From: Nitrosarchaeum sp.
GTDB lineage: Archaea; Thermoproteota; Nitrososphaeria; Nitrososphaerales; Nitrosopumilaceae
Length of the DNA: 7,205 nt
Direction: 5' to 3'
Assembly (NCBI GenBank): GCA_004297665.1
Contig: SCUP01000340.1
Coordinates: 1 to 7,205 of the forward strand
Shown here: positions 1-5,683 of the stretch, in pieces
Layout of the letters: each line of letters opens with the position of its first letter
How positions within the stretch are numbered: the stretch's first letter is position 1
Made by a program: the position numbers and the translations under genes
Notes under the pieces: generated by a model
What the model saw: the letters and a program-made list of their open reading frames with translations, nothing else
Database searches by the model: none
What the model was told of the DNA's origin: nothing

Positions 1-953
1 TAAATTATAATGATATCTGGGGAATGAGAGGAGCACCAGTACCAGTTCCATTACCACACATTTCTGGTTCTGATGCAGCTGGAGATGTAATTGCAGTTGG
101 TGAAGATGTAAAAAATATCAAAGTTGGTGATAAAGTAGTTTCACATTCTAACATGTCATGTAGAGTATGCAAAGCATGTACTGATGGTAGAGAATTTGAT
201 TGTGTTAATAGAATAATCTGGGGATTCCAGACAGGTCCAAATTGGGGTGCGTTTTCTGAAATTACACATCTTCCTGAAGTTAATATTTCAAAAATTCCGC
301 AAGGTGTAAGCTACGATGAAGCAGCAGCTGCTTCTATGACCCTTTTAACATCTTGGCATATGCTAGTTGGAAGAGCAAAGATTAGACCAGGACAAACCGT
401 CTTAATTATGGGCGGTGGTTCTGGAGTCGGAAGCTTTGGAATTCAAATTGCAAAGTTATACAATTGTGATGTTATTGCAACTGCCAGTCCTGATAAATTA
501 GATAAATGTCTAGAACTAGGCGCAGATTTTGCAGTAGACCACAGAAAAGAAGACTGGCATAAAGAAGTAAGAGCAATCTCAAAGGAATTAGCAAAGAAAA
601 AAGATGAAGCACCAGGAATCGATGTATCATTTGATCACATTGGTCAAACTCATTGGAATCAACAACTTACATTACTCAAATATGGTGCAACATTGGTATC
701 ATGTGGTGCAACAACTGGATATGATGCAAAAACTGATCTTAGACATGTATTCTTTAAAGGAACAAATATTCTTGGTTCAACGCAGGGAACTAAAGCAGAA
801 TTAGATCAAGGTTTGTACTGGATGGGTCAAGGTAAAATCAAAGCAGCAATAGACTCTGTTTATTCATTTGAGCAAGCAGCTGAAGCCCATACTAAAATGT
901 TAACTGGAAAAGGACTCTTTGGCAAAATCTTAATGAAGCCAGAATCTGTCTAG
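1..953 (+). CDS. MDR-superfamily zinc-binding dehydrogenase/reductase, 5'-truncated by window edge
   Basis: This is the C-terminal part of a medium-chain dehydrogenase/reductase that probably transfers hydride from NAD(P)H in the cytoplasm. The frame is open to the left edge: before the ATG at 24 it reads NYNDIWG, a normal MDR N-terminal stretch, so 24 is an internal Met and the true start lies upstream. Counting from that Met, a GroES-like domain holds the structural zinc cluster C46-x2-C49-x2-C52-x7-C60. A Rossmann domain follows with GGGSGVG at 130-136. After the second strand comes ATASPDK, with no acidic residue, which suggests NADPH. The usual catalytic-zinc His-Glu pair after the first glycine-rich turn is replaced by Ser-Asp (GSDAAG, 15-20). 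It is therefore probably not a classical zinc alcohol dehydrogenase and is closer to quinone-oxidoreductase or enoyl/acryloyl-CoA-reductase-like members. The substrate is unknown. The stop lies 7 bp before the CitE-like gene, implying co-transcription. Confidence 0.88.
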   Translation, partial: NYNDIWGMRGAPVPVPLPHISGSDAAGDVIAVGEDVKNIKVGDKVVSHSNMSCRVCKACTDGREFDCVNRIIWGFQTGPNWGAFSEITHLPEVNISKIPQGVSYDEAAAASMTLLTSWHMLVGRAKIRPGQTVLIMGGGSGVGSFGIQIAKLYNCDVIATASPDKLDKCLELGADFAVDHRKEDWHKEVRAISKELAKKKDEAPGIDVSFDHIGQTHWNQQLTLLKYGATLVSCGATTGYDAKTDLRHVFFKGTNILGSTQGTKAELDQGLYWMGQGKIKAAIDSVYSFEQAAEAHTKMLTGKGLFGKILMKPESV

Positions 954-960
954 TCATTTA

Positions 961-1830
961 ATGACACATCTTTTTAGAAGTCTTATTTTTGTTCCTGGAA
1001 ACAATTCTAGATTTTTAGAAAAGGCAAAAAAACTTCAAGCTGATATAGTATGTTTTGATCTGGAAGATTCTGTACCTGATGAAGAAAAAAAAAATGCTAG
1101 AGAACTAATTCAAACCGCATTAAAATCTCGTACATCTTATCTTGCTTCTATTTTTGTTCGCACAAATTCCCCAAAATCTGGAAAAATTCCCGATGATCTC
1201 AAAGAAGTAATTCAAAAAGGAATTGATGGAATTGTAATTCCAAAGGTCAACAATGTTAATGAAATCAAGAAAATCGAAAAAAATCTTTTACTATTAGAAA
1301 GAAATCATAAACTAAAACCAATCCAAATAATTCCTTCTATTGAATCAGCAGAAGGTGTAGTCAATACATACAACATTGCATCTTGTAGTAAGCGAATACC
1401 TGCAGTTGTTTTTGGAGTTTTTGATCTCTTAAATGATTTAGGAATTGAATACACAAAAGATACTGAAGGTGGAAAATACTCCAGAGCAAAGATTCCTGTA
1501 GATGCAAAAGCAGCAGGAATACATGCTATTGATGCTATTTGGCAGGATCTTAATGACATTAAAGGACTTGAAAAAGATTGTAAGATTGGAAAAAGTCTTG
1601 GTTATATCGGAAAAAGTATTATCCATCCTGATCAAATTTCTACAACCCATAAAATTTTCTATCCTAGTAAAACAGAAATTCAATGGGCAGAAAAAGTCTG
1701 CAAATATTATTTGAAGTCTACAAAGAAAGGAAAAGGTGCAACAACCATAGATGGAAAAATGATTGACGAGGTTCATTTCAAACAAGCCAAAGCAATACTT
1801 GAAATTATAAAAAATCATTCTATAATCTAA
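961..1830 (+). CDS. HpcH/HpaI aldolase / citrate lyase beta (CitE)-like C-C lyase
   Basis: The 289-residue protein has the size and full motif order of the CitE/malyl-CoA lyase family, TIM-barrel enzymes that cleave or form beta-hydroxyacyl-CoA bonds with Mg2+. Visible motifs are RSLIFVPG (6-13), CFDLEDSVP with a following EKKNAR (31-47), FVRTN with R67, IPKV (93-96), IPSIESAEGV with E128, and FGVFDLLNDLG with D155. Near the end are GKSIIHPDQI (217-226) and a DGKMID segment. R67, E128 and D155 match the substrate-binding Arg and the two Mg2+ ligands known in CitE-type lyases, so the enzyme should be active. There are no CitD or CitF neighbours, so it is not a citrate lyase subunit. Malyl-CoA, citramalyl-CoA or a related thioester is more likely, but the substrate cannot be read from sequence. 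The ATG lies 7 bp after the dehydrogenase stop, with no Shine-Dalgarno site. Confidence 0.88.
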   Translation: MTHLFRSLIFVPGNNSRFLEKAKKLQADIVCFDLEDSVPDEEKKNARELIQTALKSRTSYLASIFVRTNSPKSGKIPDDLKEVIQKGIDGIVIPKVNNVNEIKKIEKNLLLLERNHKLKPIQIIPSIESAEGVVNTYNIASCSKRIPAVVFGVFDLLNDLGIEYTKDTEGGKYSRAKIPVDAKAAGIHAIDAIWQDLNDIKGLEKDCKIGKSLGYIGKSIIHPDQISTTHKIFYPSKTEIQWAEKVCKYYLKSTKKGKGATTIDGKMIDEVHFKQAKAILEIIKNHSII

Positions 1831-1864
1831 TGTCTTAATGAAATTATTTACAAATAGATAATGT

Positions 1865-2464
1865 TTAATTGGTTATATTGATGCTAGTGCTTTCATCAAA
1901 TATTTTTTCGTTTATCATCGCTTGAATCATGATATCGTTTTTCCCCATTTCTATTTTAATTTCATCAAAAACACATCTATATTTTGAAATTTTTTTACTT
2001 TCACTAAGAATTTTTCCTGATTCTAGAATTAACCCATTTATTATTAAATTTTCAATCTTTCTATATCCTGATGTTTTTGGAACTTTAGATTCCCTTAGAA
2101 TTTGGGGAATAGTTAAATCATTATCAAAAAGACAAATGAGTATTTTTCTTGTTTCAACATCACCACATAATTCTAATATTAAATCCCTTAGTTTTTGATC
2201 AATTATTTTAATAGAATAATTCTTATCAATTTTTTTAATTTTGATAATTTCATTAATACACTCATTTTCAAATTTTTTTTTATCTATACTAGAAATTTTT
2301 TTTAATATTTCATCAAATTTGTGAAAATGCTCTATTGATAGTTTTATTGACATTCCATGTTCTAAGAATAGTTTTCTTTCTATATTTTTTCGTTCATCTG
2401 AATTCAATTTCTTTTTAATTACATGAGACAATGATGTGGAAATCAATCTATCAATCCCAGTCAT
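1865..2464 (-). CDS. winged-HTH transcription regulator with N-terminal output-type domain
   Basis: This is a 199-residue protein with no signal peptide or membrane segment. Residues 1-60 (DRLISTSLSHVI, then LFLEHGMSIKLSIEHFHKFD) resemble, from memory, the small 'Nitrosopumilus output domain' (NitrOD5-like) found in thaumarchaeal signalling proteins. This assignment needs a profile search. A Lys/Ile-rich linker (60-93) leads to a winged helix-turn-helix at about 95-170. There, LTIPQILRESKVPK and TSGYRKIENLIINGLI form the HTH, with recognition helix around 129-141, and the wing follows at 147-168. It is likely a DNA-binding protein. It has no receiver domain of its own but is divergent from a stand-alone receiver across 51 bp, so the two may form a split response regulator. 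The gene converges on the CitE-like gene, with 34 bp between stops. Function beyond DNA binding is inferred. Confidence 0.8.
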   Translation of the reverse strand: MTGIDRLISTSLSHVIKKKLNSDERKNIERKLFLEHGMSIKLSIEHFHKFDEILKKISSIDKKKFENECINEIIKIKKIDKNYSIKIIDQKLRDLILELCGDVETRKILICLFDNDLTIPQILRESKVPKTSGYRKIENLIINGLILESGKILSESKKISKYRCVFDEIKIEMGKNDIMIQAMINEKIFDESTSINITN

Positions 2465-2485
2465 TATTACACTAGGAAATAATAC

Positions 2486-2497
2486 AAAATATTAAAA
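2486..2497. promoter_or_regulatory. shared bidirectional TATA-like box between divergent regulator and receiver genes
   Basis: The AT-only stretch AAAATATTAAAA reads TTTTAATATTTT on the minus strand. Its palindromic core AATATT (2488-2493) is centred at 2490.5, about 26 bp from the minus-strand start codon (2464) and about 26 bp from the plus-strand start codon (2516). That is the spacing expected for an archaeal TATA box of a leaderless transcript in both directions. The assignment is by position and composition only. Confidence 0.5.
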
Positions 2498-2504
2498 CAT
2501 GTTT
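2495..2504. promoter_or_regulatory. 10-bp perfect palindrome, candidate operator
   Basis: AAACATGTTT is a perfect palindrome. It partly overlaps the shared TATA-like box and ends 11 bp before the receiver gene start. A protein bound here would block the plus-direction promoter and sit upstream of the box for the minus-direction gene. It may bind the divergent winged-HTH protein or a homolog. This is inference from symmetry and position, and a 10-bp palindrome in AT-rich DNA can occur by chance. Confidence 0.3.
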
Positions 2505-2515
2505 CATTAAACCTG

Positions 2516-2872
2516 ATGGATATGAAACGTTCAGTTATTGTAATTGATGATGATGAAGACACTGTTCGTCTATTTAGTGAATTTTTGGAAGAAAAAGATA
2601 TCAAAGTAGTAGGAAATGGCTATGATGGTATAACTGCTATCAAACTTTACAAAGAAAAAAAACCCGACGTTGTACTAATTGATATGATGATGCCTAACGG
2701 GAGTGGATTTCACGCAATCAAAAAAATCCGAAATATCAATCCTAAAGCAAAAATTATTGCTATTAGTGGAGGTAATAGTTATTTAATCGAAGATAAGCTA
2801 GAAAAATTATCTATTCCATTTATCCGCAAACCGTTTAACATAGCACAAATTCTTTCTATTATTAACGCCTAG
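2516..2872 (+). CDS. stand-alone CheY-like response regulator receiver
   Basis: This 118-residue protein consists of one receiver domain and no output domain. The acidic pocket is IDDDED (10-15), the phosphoacceptor is D56 in VVLIDMMMPNGSG, the switch Ser is S84 in AISGG, and the conserved Lys-Pro is K105-P106 in FIRKPF. All residues needed for Mg2+ binding and Asp phosphorylation are present, so it should accept phosphate from a histidine kinase not encoded here. Two in-frame ATGs lie at 2516 and 2522. Both fit a leaderless start from the shared TATA-like box, and 2516 is chosen for its 26-bp spacing. It is transcribed divergently from the winged-HTH regulator, its most obvious output partner. 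CheY-like motility or kinase-to-kinase phosphorelay roles are alternatives, but no chemotaxis genes are near. Confidence 0.93.
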   Translation: MDMKRSVIVIDDDEDTVRLFSEFLEEKDIKVVGNGYDGITAIKLYKEKKPDVVLIDMMMPNGSGFHAIKKIRNINPKAKIIAISGGNSYLIEDKLEKLSIPFIRKPFNIAQILSIINA

Positions 2873-2888
2873 TGTTTCCCACATTTGG

Positions 2889-2906
2889 AACATTTCATAT
2901 AATGTT
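2889..2906. promoter_or_regulatory. inverted repeat upstream of ribbon-helix-helix gene, candidate operator
   Basis: AACATT (2889-2894) and AATGTT (2901-2906) are exact inverted repeats separated by 6 nt, centred about 48 bp before the small DNA-binding protein start. The right arm overlaps a possible TATA element. Ribbon-helix-helix dimers commonly bind short inverted repeats in their own promoters, so autoregulation is plausible but unproven. Confidence 0.3.
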
Positions 2907-2910
2907 ATAT
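2905..2910 (+). promoter_or_regulatory. possible TATA element for the ribbon-helix-helix gene
   Basis: TTATAT lies 36-41 bp upstream of the ATG at 2946, predicting a transcript start near 2935 and a leader of about 10 nt. It overlaps the right arm of the inverted repeat. The match is modest in such AT-rich DNA. Confidence 0.3.
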
Positions 2911-2945
2911 TCTAAACTTCATATGGTAATTTTGAAGATATTATT

Positions 2946-3089
2946 ATGAGCAAACGTGTAACAATAATGATTGATGAAGATCTAGACAAAAAAATAAGAC
3001 TACGTCAAGCAAAACTAATTCAACAAGAACAAACTTCATACAGCTATTCTAAAGTATTAAATGAAACACTTAGAAAAGCTTTAAAATAA
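2946..3089 (+). CDS. small ribbon-helix-helix (CopG/Arc-like) DNA-binding protein
   Basis: This 47-residue ORF starts MSKRVTIMIDEDLDKKIRLR and ends SYSKVLNETLRKALK. The layout is that of a ribbon-helix-helix domain: a short N-terminal strand with alternating residues (KRVTIMI) that would pair in the dimer and contact the DNA major groove. Helix 1 (about 10-26) follows, then a turn with Ser residues, and helix 2 (about 34-46) with the usual SYSKVLNE pattern. Basic residues dominate, and length and spacing match stand-alone archaeal RHH proteins. It has its own upstream region with an inverted repeat and is followed by an oligo-T stretch, suggesting a monocistronic autoregulated gene. No toxin gene is adjacent, so an antitoxin role is not supported. 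The target is unknown. Confidence 0.8.
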   Translation: MSKRVTIMIDEDLDKKIRLRQAKLIQQEQTSYSYSKVLNETLRKALK

Positions 3090-3103
3090 TTTTTGTATCT
3101 TTT
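3090..3103 (+). terminator. oligo-T archaeal-type terminator after the ribbon-helix-helix gene
   Basis: Immediately after the stop codon come T5 (3090-3094) and T4 (3100-3103) separated by GTATC. Archaeal RNA polymerase often terminates at such U-rich tracts without a hairpin. The next gene has its own TATA-like element 50 bp downstream. Confidence 0.4.
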
Positions 3104-3150
3104 ACTACCTATTCATTCTTCAATTTTTCGAATAGAATAAAGACTTGATA

Positions 3151-3164
3151 TTATATTATATAAT
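3151..3164 (+). promoter_or_regulatory. TATA-like element for the TPR gene
   Basis: TTATATTATATAAT is the strongest TATA-like run in the 122-bp gap before the TPR gene. Usual archaeal spacing predicts initiation near 3184, giving a leader of about 28 nt before the ATG at 3212. The remainder of the gap shows no gene and no ribosome-binding motif. Confidence 0.4.
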
Positions 3165-3211
3165 GATCTAAACTGATTAACTTACTTGATCCAACTGTTG
3201 TAATCACCAGA

Positions 3212-3889
3212 ATGTTTGAATCTGGAAAATTTGATGATATGTACAATTATTGTACAAAGTTACTTGAATCCAATCCTAATGATATGGTAGCATTACAAAA
3301 TTCAGCATTGGCTTTGTTGCATTTAGAAAAATTTGAAGATTCAATTATTTACTGCGATAAAGTTTTACAAATAAAAAATTTTGATATTTATGCCTTAAAA
3401 AATAAAATCTATTCACTTGAAAAGTTAAAACGATATGATGATGCTTTAACATGCTGTAAAATTATTCTTGATATTGATGGTAATGATGTATGGACACTCA
3501 ATAGTATGGGTTTATCATTAAATGAATTAGATAGACATCAAGAAGCTGTAGAATTTTATGATAAAACACTAAAACTTGATAACAAAGATATCACAGCATT
3601 GATGAATAAGGCTATTTCTCTAAATCATTTAAGAAATTATAGAGAATCTATAGAATACTATGATAAGGCACAAATTATAGATCCTAGTTTACATGAAGCA
3701 TCAATTGCTAAATCTCAAGCATTTGAAAAATTAGGTATGGAAGATGAAGCATTTTTGGCTGCACAGGGAGTTTTAGTTAAAGATATGGAACAAATCAAAA
3801 TTGATGCCAAAAAAAACAAGTGTTCTGTTTTTCATCAATACTGTCAAAATGAATTTGAAGAATTAAAAAATAAAAAACCAACTTCATAA
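3212..3889 (+). CDS. tetratricopeptide repeat (TPR) protein
   Basis: The 225-residue protein is made almost wholly of 34-residue TPR units in exact register. Boundaries fall near residues 24, 58, 92, 126 and 160, giving four complete repeats, a partial one at each end, and a charged tail (about 190-225). Each unit shows the TPR signature: a small/aromatic helix A (for example LNSMGLSLNELDRHQEAVEFYDK) and a helix-B Tyr/Asp-Lys end followed by an Asp-rich turn. There is no signal peptide or membrane segment, so it should be a cytoplasmic protein-interaction scaffold, partner unknown. The ATG at 3212 is the first usable start. The frame is open for 15 codons upstream, back to a TGA at 3164, with a coding-like LLDPTVVITR segment but no ATG, GTG or TTG. 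The first repeat may therefore be truncated or the start may be unusual. No adjacent gene reveals its role. Confidence 0.88.
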   Translation: MFESGKFDDMYNYCTKLLESNPNDMVALQNSALALLHLEKFEDSIIYCDKVLQIKNFDIYALKNKIYSLEKLKRYDDALTCCKIILDIDGNDVWTLNSMGLSLNELDRHQEAVEFYDKTLKLDNKDITALMNKAISLNHLRNYRESIEYYDKAQIIDPSLHEASIAKSQAFEKLGMEDEAFLAAQGVLVKDMEQIKIDAKKNKCSVFHQYCQNEFEELKNKKPTS

Positions 3890-3904
3890 TAACAAGAAAA
3901 TCAA

Positions 3905-3910
3905 TTTATA
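3905..3910 (+). promoter_or_regulatory. TATA box for riboflavin synthase, leaderless
   Basis: TTTATA is centred at 3907.5, 27 bp upstream of the second of two adjacent ATGs (3935) and 24 bp upstream of the first (3932). The spacing fits a leaderless mRNA and favours 3935 as the start. Confidence 0.55.
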
Positions 3911-3934
3911 CAAAGAAATTTTACACAATAAATG

Positions 3935-4519
3935 ATGTTTACTGGAATAATTGAAGGCATTGGGAAAATTGAAAAAATTTCAAAAAACACTAAAAATAGA
4001 AGTGCTATTCAAATGACTGTAAATTTAGGAAAATATGCCAAAGGTTTGAAAATTGGACAAAGTGTAGCTTTGAATGGAGTTTGTCTTACTGCTACAAAAT
4101 TAACTAAATCTAATTGTATTTTTGAAATGATAGAAGAAACTACCAATAAAACTGATTTAGGCAATCTAAAACCTGGTGATATTGTTAACATTGAACGAAG
4201 TCTAAGAACTGGTGATAGACTGGAAGGACACTTTGTTTTAGGTCATGTAGATGGTGTTGGTACCATCAAAAAAATACAAAATAAACCTAAAGAAGTGCAA
4301 GTTTGGTTTGAAGTTCCAAAAGAACTATCAAAATATGTTGTAAAAAAAGGTTCAATTGCAGTTGATGGAATCAGTTTGACCGTAGTAGATATTAAAAATA
4401 ATCTTGCCTCTGTATGTTTAATTCCTCATACTATAGAAATAACTAATTTCAAAACAAAGAATGTTGGTGATAAGATTAACATTGAAACTGATATTCTTGG
4501 GAAATATATTTTAAAATAA
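3935..4519 (+). CDS. ribE: riboflavin synthase, two-barrel bacterial-type
   Basis: This enzyme dismutates two 6,7-dimethyl-8-ribityllumazine molecules to riboflavin plus 5-amino-6-ribitylamino-uracil. It has 194 residues from the ATG at 3935. The ATG at 3932 would add one Met, but the family begins MFTGIIE and the TATA spacing favours 3935. Two homologous lumazine-binding barrels are clear. The N-barrel (about 1-97) has FTGIIEGIG, SVALNGVCLTAT with C50, and VNIERSLRTGDRLEGH. The C-barrel (about 98-194) has GHVDGVG with H104, the matching SIAVDGISLTVV, and IPHTIEITNF. The duplicated NGVCLT and DGISLT motifs are diagnostic. It is homologous to the trimeric bacterial enzyme, not to the lumazine-synthase-related RibC of methanogens. 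It is followed by 79 bp before ribB, which has its own promoter, so the two may be expressed separately or by readthrough. Confidence 0.95.
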   Translation: MFTGIIEGIGKIEKISKNTKNRSAIQMTVNLGKYAKGLKIGQSVALNGVCLTATKLTKSNCIFEMIEETTNKTDLGNLKPGDIVNIERSLRTGDRLEGHFVLGHVDGVGTIKKIQNKPKEVQVWFEVPKELSKYVVKKGSIAVDGISLTVVDIKNNLASVCLIPHTIEITNFKTKNVGDKINIETDILGKYILK

Positions 4520-4541
4520 AATTAATCTTCTACCACTTTTA

Positions 4542-4553
4542 TGGTAATTACCA
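4542..4553. promoter_or_regulatory. 12-bp perfect palindrome with extra half-site upstream of ribB, candidate operator
   Basis: TGGTAATTACCA is a perfect palindrome ending 14 bp before the ribB TATA box. A further TACCA half-site lies at 4531-4535, which with 4542-4546 forms a second inverted repeat with a 6-nt spacer. The position just upstream of the promoter suits an activator or a repressor blocking factor access. A riboflavin regulator such as an RbkR-type kinase/regulator is one possible binder; none is encoded here. The 4531-4546 segment could also form a weak RNA hairpin after ribE. Confidence 0.4.
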
Positions 4554-4567
4554 ATTTTATAGTAAAC

Positions 4568-4574
4568 TTTATAA
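4568..4574 (+). promoter_or_regulatory. TATA box for the ribB-ribH-arfA-amidohydrolase operon
   Basis: TTTATAA is centred 28 bp before the ribB ATG at 4599, matching leaderless archaeal promoter spacing. A second copy lies at 4579-4585, one helical turn (11 bp) downstream but too close to the start for normal use. Confidence 0.55.
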
Positions 4575-4598
4575 TTAGTTTATAATGATTTTTTATAT

Positions 4599-5263
4599 AT
4601 GTCACTTGAATCAGGACTTGAATCACTAAAGCGAGGCGAGTTTGTCTTGTTATTTGATTCTGCAGGAAGAGAAAATGAGATAGATATGGTAGTTGCTGCA
4701 GAATTTGTAACACCTGAACATGTTGCAAGAATGCGTCAACATGCTGGAGGTCTTTTATGCATTGCAATTGATCATACTTTTGCAAATTCTTTAGAATTAA
4801 GATATATGCATGAAATTTTGGCAGAATCGCCAATTTCAAATAAAGAAATGATTATGGGACTTGCACCATATGGTGATCATCCTACATTTTCAATTTCTGT
4901 TAATCATTATCAAACTTATACTGGTATAACAGATAAAGACAGATCACTAACCATAAGAGAAATGGCAAATATTTTTAATGTTGAGAACAAACAGAAAAAA
5001 TTTGTTTCTTCTTTTAAAACTCCTGGACATGTTCCATTATTGATTGCATCAAAAGGATTATTGGCAAAACGACAGGGCCATACTGAAATGTCTGTTTATC
5101 TTACTCAAATTGCAGGTTTAACTCCTGTTACTGCAATTTGTGAAATGATGGATGCTGAAACTTATACTGCATTATCTATTGATAAAGCAGAAAAATACGC
5201 AAAACAAAATGCAATTCCGTTGATTGACGGTAAAGAATTATTAGAGTTTGCTAAGGTGCATTA

Positions 5264-5264
<1 letters not shown>
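4599..5264 (+). CDS. ribB: 3,4-dihydroxy-2-butanone 4-phosphate synthase
   Basis: This enzyme converts ribulose 5-phosphate to 3,4-dihydroxy-2-butanone 4-phosphate plus formate, supplying the four-carbon unit for lumazine. The 221 residues match a mono-functional RibB, with no GTP cyclohydrolase II domain attached. Motifs are FDSAGRENEIDMV (19-31) with the Mg2+-binding E25, HAGGLLCIAI (48-57), and NHYQTYTGITDKDRSLTI (102-119), which lines the phosphate and substrate site. Also present are PGHVPLL (142-148), KRQGHTEMSVYL with H161, and AICEMM with E182. The acidic and His residues used for metal binding and catalysis are present. A leaderless start from the TATA box at 4568 is likely. Its TAA overlaps the ribH ATG by one base (TAATG), implying translational coupling, and it is the first gene of the coupled riboflavin cluster. 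Confidence 0.96.
5254..5258 (+). promoter_or_regulatory. Shine-Dalgarno site for ribH
   Basis: AGGTG, within AAGGTG, lies inside the end of ribB with a 5-nt gap to the ribH ATG. It is complementary to the conserved anti-SD CACCU of archaeal 16S rRNA. It supports the start at 5264. Confidence 0.6.

Positions 5265-5679
<415 letters not shown>

Positions 5680-5683
<4 letters not shown>

Noticed and set aside
604..804. Plus-strand ORF inside the dehydrogenase gene
   Set aside because: It is an alternate frame of a strongly conserved MDR coding region and has no recognisable domain.
1305..1818. Two minus-strand ORFs and one plus-strand alternate-frame ORF inside the CitE-like gene
   Set aside because: The CitE frame carries all the family motifs, and the others are low-complexity shadows.
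1929..2198. Plus-strand ORF opposite the winged-HTH regulator
   Set aside because: Its Ile/Phe/Ser-rich translation is typical of an antisense shadow of a Lys/Ile-rich gene. The HTH motif is on the minus strand.
2946..3889. Toxin-antitoxin module formed by the ribbon-helix-helix protein and the next gene
   Set aside because: The next gene is a 225-residue TPR protein with its own promoter 122 bp away and is not a toxin-like protein.
4520..4598. FMN riboswitch upstream of ribB
   Set aside because: The gap is only 79 bp, lacks RFN-like conserved elements, and the promoter position implies no 5' leader.
4522..4839. Minus-strand ORF covering the ribB promoter and 5' end
   Set aside because: It is Gln/Leu-rich with no domain and overlaps the conserved ribB catalytic region and its promoter.
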